Shown here in pieces: positions 53,301 through 59,300 of a stretch of DNA of 64,000 nt. Under the pieces are notes generated by a model. That model ran no database searches. It had not been told where the DNA came from and was given only the letters and a program-made list of their open reading frames with translations. The stretch covers positions 21,921,780-21,985,779 of the forward strand of contig JACBWW010000008.1 in assembly GCA_020086605.1 (NCBI GenBank), read 5' to 3'. The stretch's first letter is position 1, and each line of letters opens with the position of its first letter. Source of the DNA: Lanius collurio (Eukaryota > Chordata > Aves > Passeriformes > Laniidae). A program made the position numbers and the translations under genes.

Positions 53301-56300
53301 GTTTTCTTATCCCAGCCAGAACATATTCATTTTAATATTATGGTCTCAGTGGTCACCATGTAGGTGTGCGGCAATGTTCTCACTCTACAGCTGAAGCTTC
53401 CTTTCATGTATGTGGACTGATGATTGGATGCCTCAGCACCTCAAAACCGTTTTTTTTTCCACATAGAACTACTTTAACATGGGACTCTCAAAGAGAATAC
53501 AGTCTGTGTGAAGAACCACTGCAGCTGCAAAACTTCTCTCACAGAGATCTAGAGACAAACTGAGTAAAAGGCAGCAAATCCAGCTACAGGGGTCTGCCTC
53601 TCACATGACCATAGGCTACTGCACCTGTATGGCCAAGTAGAACCTTATTCTCTGACTCTAATTTGGCAGTGGGGGTCTTAATAGTGATAAAAGTCAAAGC
53701 TGAATTTGGTATGAAAAAGATGAATATCCCATTGCCACAGCCATGAGGGACCATCAGGTTCATGGGTATTCTGATTCCTGCTCAGTTGTGTTCTTGAAAA
53801 TGCCATATGGGAACCTTTACTAATTACCTGATACAAAAAACACAGTGTAAACAGCAGAACATTTTAAGCAACTATTCATTTCAGGGGAGCATTTCCTTTT
53901 TTTTTACAAAGTCATATACGATAGAGATTTCAACAACTTGCTTCATTGTTAACATTATGAACATGTTGCACTGAATTTCTTAAAACTATAAACAGCACTT
54001 TTTTTCCCTCGGGGGTGTCTTAATGTTGTAATCGTGAGATACTAAAGCCTATATACTTAAAATTTTATTACATGTACAAAAGCATATACGAAAAGATGAC
54101 TCAGCAAAATGGTATTACAATTAAATTTACTATGACCACATGAAACTGCCAATTTTTTTGACTGTTCTTCCATTTTGTCCTCAAAACCTGGATGACCTAA
54201 TTACTGTGATGTATTCTAGAGGCAGTCATGAGAACACAGCCCCCTCAAGGTGTGCATGAAGCTCAAAAAGACTCCTGTTTCAGAGGCTTCACCATCTAAG
54301 CAGAAATATGAAATTGAACACTCATAGATATGGTCTTTATAACATTTACAGCTTACTTCCTAAAAGCCACCAAAGTGACAGAAAACCCTGGAAAAGTAAC
54401 ACAAATCATGTTCTCATTCACAGCTGTCAACCCCAAACTTGAAAAGGCAAATACTGACTTTTATTTAAAGGAAAACAACTTCAAGATGCTTTGATCCAAC
54501 AATCAACCTGACAACATGAGTTTTATTCTACCTGACATGGTCTGGAAACTAAAAAGAGTGTAATATTTGCCTAAAAAACAGGGTTTGTACTTTTCTAGAC
54601 TTACTTTTTCAGCTGATGTCCCAGTCCAAATCTTTCCTTAGTAGAGATCTGAAATACATCCACAGTTGGCACTAGGAAAAAAGGATATTTTGTCGATATG
54701 TGAACTTAGAGCAGTAATGACAAACTCGTGACCATGTAAGTCTTATTTAATGACCCTGTTCTACGTGGAGCTTGACTACAGACAATTAAATTGAAGCAAT
54801 GGCAAAAATGGACATGTCATCTTAAGATATTAAGAAATTAATGGTCCTTTTTGGAGTATCAGCCAATATAATTTACAATTTTACAAACTGAATTCCCCAA
54901 AATGCATCTCTTCCCACCCACTTTATGTACAAAAATGTGCATTTTTTGGTATATTATGCTATGAAAGTAGCAAGCAGCATCAATTAGATGTATCTGGACC
55001 AGTAATTCATCTCACCTAATCTTTTAAACTTTTTTCCCAAGTAGTCTATACACAATACAGCTTCTGTGGCTATAAAGAAAGCCCAGACTGAAACTGAATT
55101 CATTAATATCTGGTTTTGTTTCTGAGGGTGTTTTAATACAAGATCCAAAAGGATCATCTAAGTGCCTGATATGTGAATTCCAGTGGCCAAGGATTCCCCC
55201 GAAATTTCCTCAAAGTCTGTCCTAACACTGGTATACCCAAATTCATCTGTCAAAAATTGAAAAAGTACAGGGTATAGGATGGAAATTAGCTAGTGTCATT
55301 TCTTAAATCCTTTAATAACATTTGACAGGTAGAAGTGGCAGATGGAATCCGGTACTTGTTGAGAGCCTCAGGTCCTCAAGGCACAACAACAGCCAGTGCA
55401 TATTACAAGCACAAACAGACTGCATAGTTTGTATTGCATAAGGTGATAATGACTAAACTAAAATAAAAAAGGAATAAAAACAAAAAAATCTGGGGTTTGT
55501 TCAAATTTTATTAGAAATGGTAAATCACTATTTTCTTGTTATTCTGACCGCTCAGAAGGTCACATTTTATTCAGAATAGTGAAGTTTGTACTTTAATTTT
55601 GCTTTAATAGATTAAATTTGATAATAAAATACAGTATATCTAACTTGGCCATGCAATTTAACTTAGTTCAAAGCCCAGTAGTTACCTCTTCTCCAATGTT
55701 ATCATTCAAATAATATCAAACATGAATACAAACGGAATACAAACGGATGATTTTTTTCAAGAGGGATGAATGATTTCATTAAGTATAGTGATATCTTCAG
55801 CTTGTCAAATTTCAGACACATTGCAGGGGGCTGGTGGGATGGGGAATACTTTAAATAACAATCATCATACCTACACCATCAATCTTAAAATCTGACATCT
55901 AGACCAAAATTTTTGTCTAGACTCTACATTCAGAGGAGACATGCCAATACCTCCCAGTGGCTGATTCATCCTCTCTAAGATAGGTTTCTAAAGCACTAGG
56001 GACAAACTGCCCACACAGACAATACTGAGACAAGCTATTAACCAGAAGAACTGTCTAAAATCAGTATATTACACAGCTACAGCGTGGTACTCATATCCCC
56101 TGCTGTGCTTTGGAGCGCACTGTGTTTCTGTTTCTCAGTCAATAGAACACAGTATTGGAGAAAAAGATACAGCATAAAATTCTGGCTCAGTGGTCTCAAG
56201 AAAACATATCTGAGGCAGGAGAAGAATTGACAGAATTAACACAAAAGATGGTGGATCTCACTGTGCTTTGCTAGTGAGTAAAGAGACATGGCTGCAACAG

Positions 56301-59300
56301 CAGCTGAGCTCATATAACCAACGTCAGCAAAGCTCTTGGCTGTGCCTTTCTCAGAACTCAGGCACTCCCACAAGCAGTCAGCTGCAGCATTGGGAACTAT
56401 GTTTCCCCCCTTAACCTTGTCAGTGGTGCAGAATATATAATCTTGTTACTTCTCATTTCTCATTGCACACTGCTCTTCACACTTCACCTTCTCTTACTTT
56501 CTGCCCTTTTTTATTTTTTAAATTACATTTCGATAGAAATGTTCTGAATACTAATGCTGCTTCCTGCTAATGGCAGGAATACATATTTTAAGATCTGAAT
56601 ATTTATAAAAATGAGTGAAGTAATAAACCACAGACAAAAAGACCAAAGTCAAGGGGGAAAAAAGATCAGTATAATGAAATGCTTATTTGAATGAACAAAA
56701 TATAGCTTACAGTTAAAATTGTCAGACAACATATCCAATAGAAATAGCTCATTGGGACAGATTTTGCTAAACATGACTGGAAATATCTATTCATTTTCCA
56801 GAGGCAGAATTCTCCCACAGATAAAAGCCTGAACTGACAGCCTGTACTGCAAGTCTCCAAGGCAGAGCAAATTATTATCCAAACTGAGTCTGACTTGCAC
56901 TGTAAAAATATATCTGGTTGGCTCTTGCATATGAGTGCTTCCAAATCTTCAAAACCAGTTGATTCTTCAAGAGCTTGACCATTTTTCTCTCATGAGGAAA
57001 CTTTACTCTCTTAAAAACTCTTCTAAATCTAAAGGTTTCCAGAATTCACATATTCATGGAGAAATCAGAAGCTGAAAGGGCAATTACCATGTCCCGATTC
57101 TTCAAAGTTGCATGAAAAATGGCATGTTAATGTGCTGCACTGGTCTGTGTATGTCTTCATTATCAGCCATCTCATCTGTGCAGATGATATTTGATTTCCA
57201 AAATGAGGAAATCACATATTAGAAATTCTAGGTCCTTCCTCCTTAACCCTGGTTCTCACGTGAAGCGGTTGCATCTCAAAGGACATCACAAAAATAAGTC
57301 CCAAAAATCAACCTATGGAATGTCTGTGCCACCAGGAAGGGCCTAGCCTTGCAAATACTTGTAAGCTTAATTTCAAATCAATAGGACTCCTCTCAGCAGT
57401 AGAATTGAGCACATGCAGGGTTAAAGATTTGGTAGTGAATGAATGTCTGTCCCATGGTTCAGTCTGAACACCACACAAGGCACAAGAAGAATACACAGTT
57501 GACCAACCTGGACCATTTAGGTACTGTGTGAGTGAACAGTGCAGTCGCACTATGATAGGCTCTGTGCGAATTACATCCCAAGCCACAGCAATCTCCTCCT
57601 AGTTTAAGACAAAAAGGAAACAACAGACATCATTAGCCATCATGAGGAACTGCTGATTTTTATCAGTCTACCTTGGGGTTGATATAAACATCATCCATCC
57701 ATCTACCCAGTGGTTTAGTATCTACTCCAACATTACGCTCAGCACAAATTACTGCCCACCAATGCCCCCCAAAGAGCACTGTCAGACTGCTTCCAGCTCT
57801 TGAGTGAGCTCATTTAAACCAAGCAGAGGTTTATACACAGCACAGCATGTACAGTAGAGGCAGACATATTCCCATCCATCAACAGTTACTGCTTCAAAGC
57901 TGAGAAGCAAAGGAACAAAAAAGACAGAATAGAAACTAGCTCCATAACTAAGGGCAAAGGAAACTTTTGCTCCTTAAAACTGGTCTAACTAATTCAAGCT
58001 ATGATCAGATTTTCTTAAAATTTTGGTAAGGCTCAATGACTGTCTTATGTGCCATGCTGCCCTGAAAATAAGACATATCTGTGCAGAAGCTAATGATGCC
58101 CTTTTAAAGTTCTCATTTTTGTTCTTTATACAGAGGCCAGGAGGTTACTGTACAGATGAGGTGAGCAAGTGTGAAGCTAATTACAGCACAACAGCTACAG
58201 AAACCACGCTGCCAGTCAGCAAACAGCACCACTGTCCCGTGCCTCCTTTGCCAGTCAAGCCTCTCTCTAATCAGTGTACAGGAGCACTGCAGCCAGTCGT
58301 CTTCCCTTCAGGGCTGTGAAGTCCTCTCACCTGACTCATGTCTAGGTTAACATTTAAAAATAAAAAAAGGTATTTCATTTATATTTATTTCAACATTTAC
58401 TATTCACAAAACATGTTTGGAAGGAAAAACACATGAGGCAAATAGAAACCTAACACAACATTTTAAGAATGTGAGCATAAAAAGAAAAGAAACCTTTCCA
58501 CTCTGTATCAATCAATAATGTGACATCCACTTGTGAAGATCAAGTCTCCAAAAAAGCAATATATCAGTGGTTGTCTAGAGAGTCTAACATGTAGCGAAAT
58601 TAAATGGGTATTAATGTTCATTATGTAATTCTGTGATTAGATTACTTACATCAAGAAAGCTAACATCAATATGTAGATCAATATCTACATCATCAATGGC
58701 TCCATATTCCCTGAAAGGAAAGAATTACATTACATTAGAGCTCTTTAAGACACTCCTCAATCCAGGAGTACTCACAACAAGGAAGATTTTATGAAGGATA
58801 ATCTTATCTGTAAAATCAGAATAGTTACAAAATACACATTTACATAGATTGGATCAATATTCCCAGTGGGTGACTGTCTGCTGCACTTAAAAGTTTTTTT
58901 TCAGAAAATCTTGCTTAAACAGGCTAAATCTTTTCTACTAATTCCCCCAAATGTCTCCATTGCTGCTATGTATTGCTGTCTCGTGTATAGATAAACAAAG
59001 AAAAATTAATAGTCACATGCTGCTCCCATTTATGACACAAAAATTGTTAATTTGTTAATTCTCAAAAGTATTTCAGGTTAACAGCCAGTAACCTAAAACA
59101 GGCTTCAAATAAACCATTGAAGACAAATACAACAAAGCCTAGAGGATGGCATGTTATACCTGAGGGCTTGCTTCATACATTCAAGCATTTGTTTGTTAAA
59201 AATAAAGACTGCCCTGTAATGCTCAAGGCAATAGTTATATTTTTTATCTGTTATGTGTAATGCAATATTTGGATTTAACAGGTACTTCATTACCATCTTT

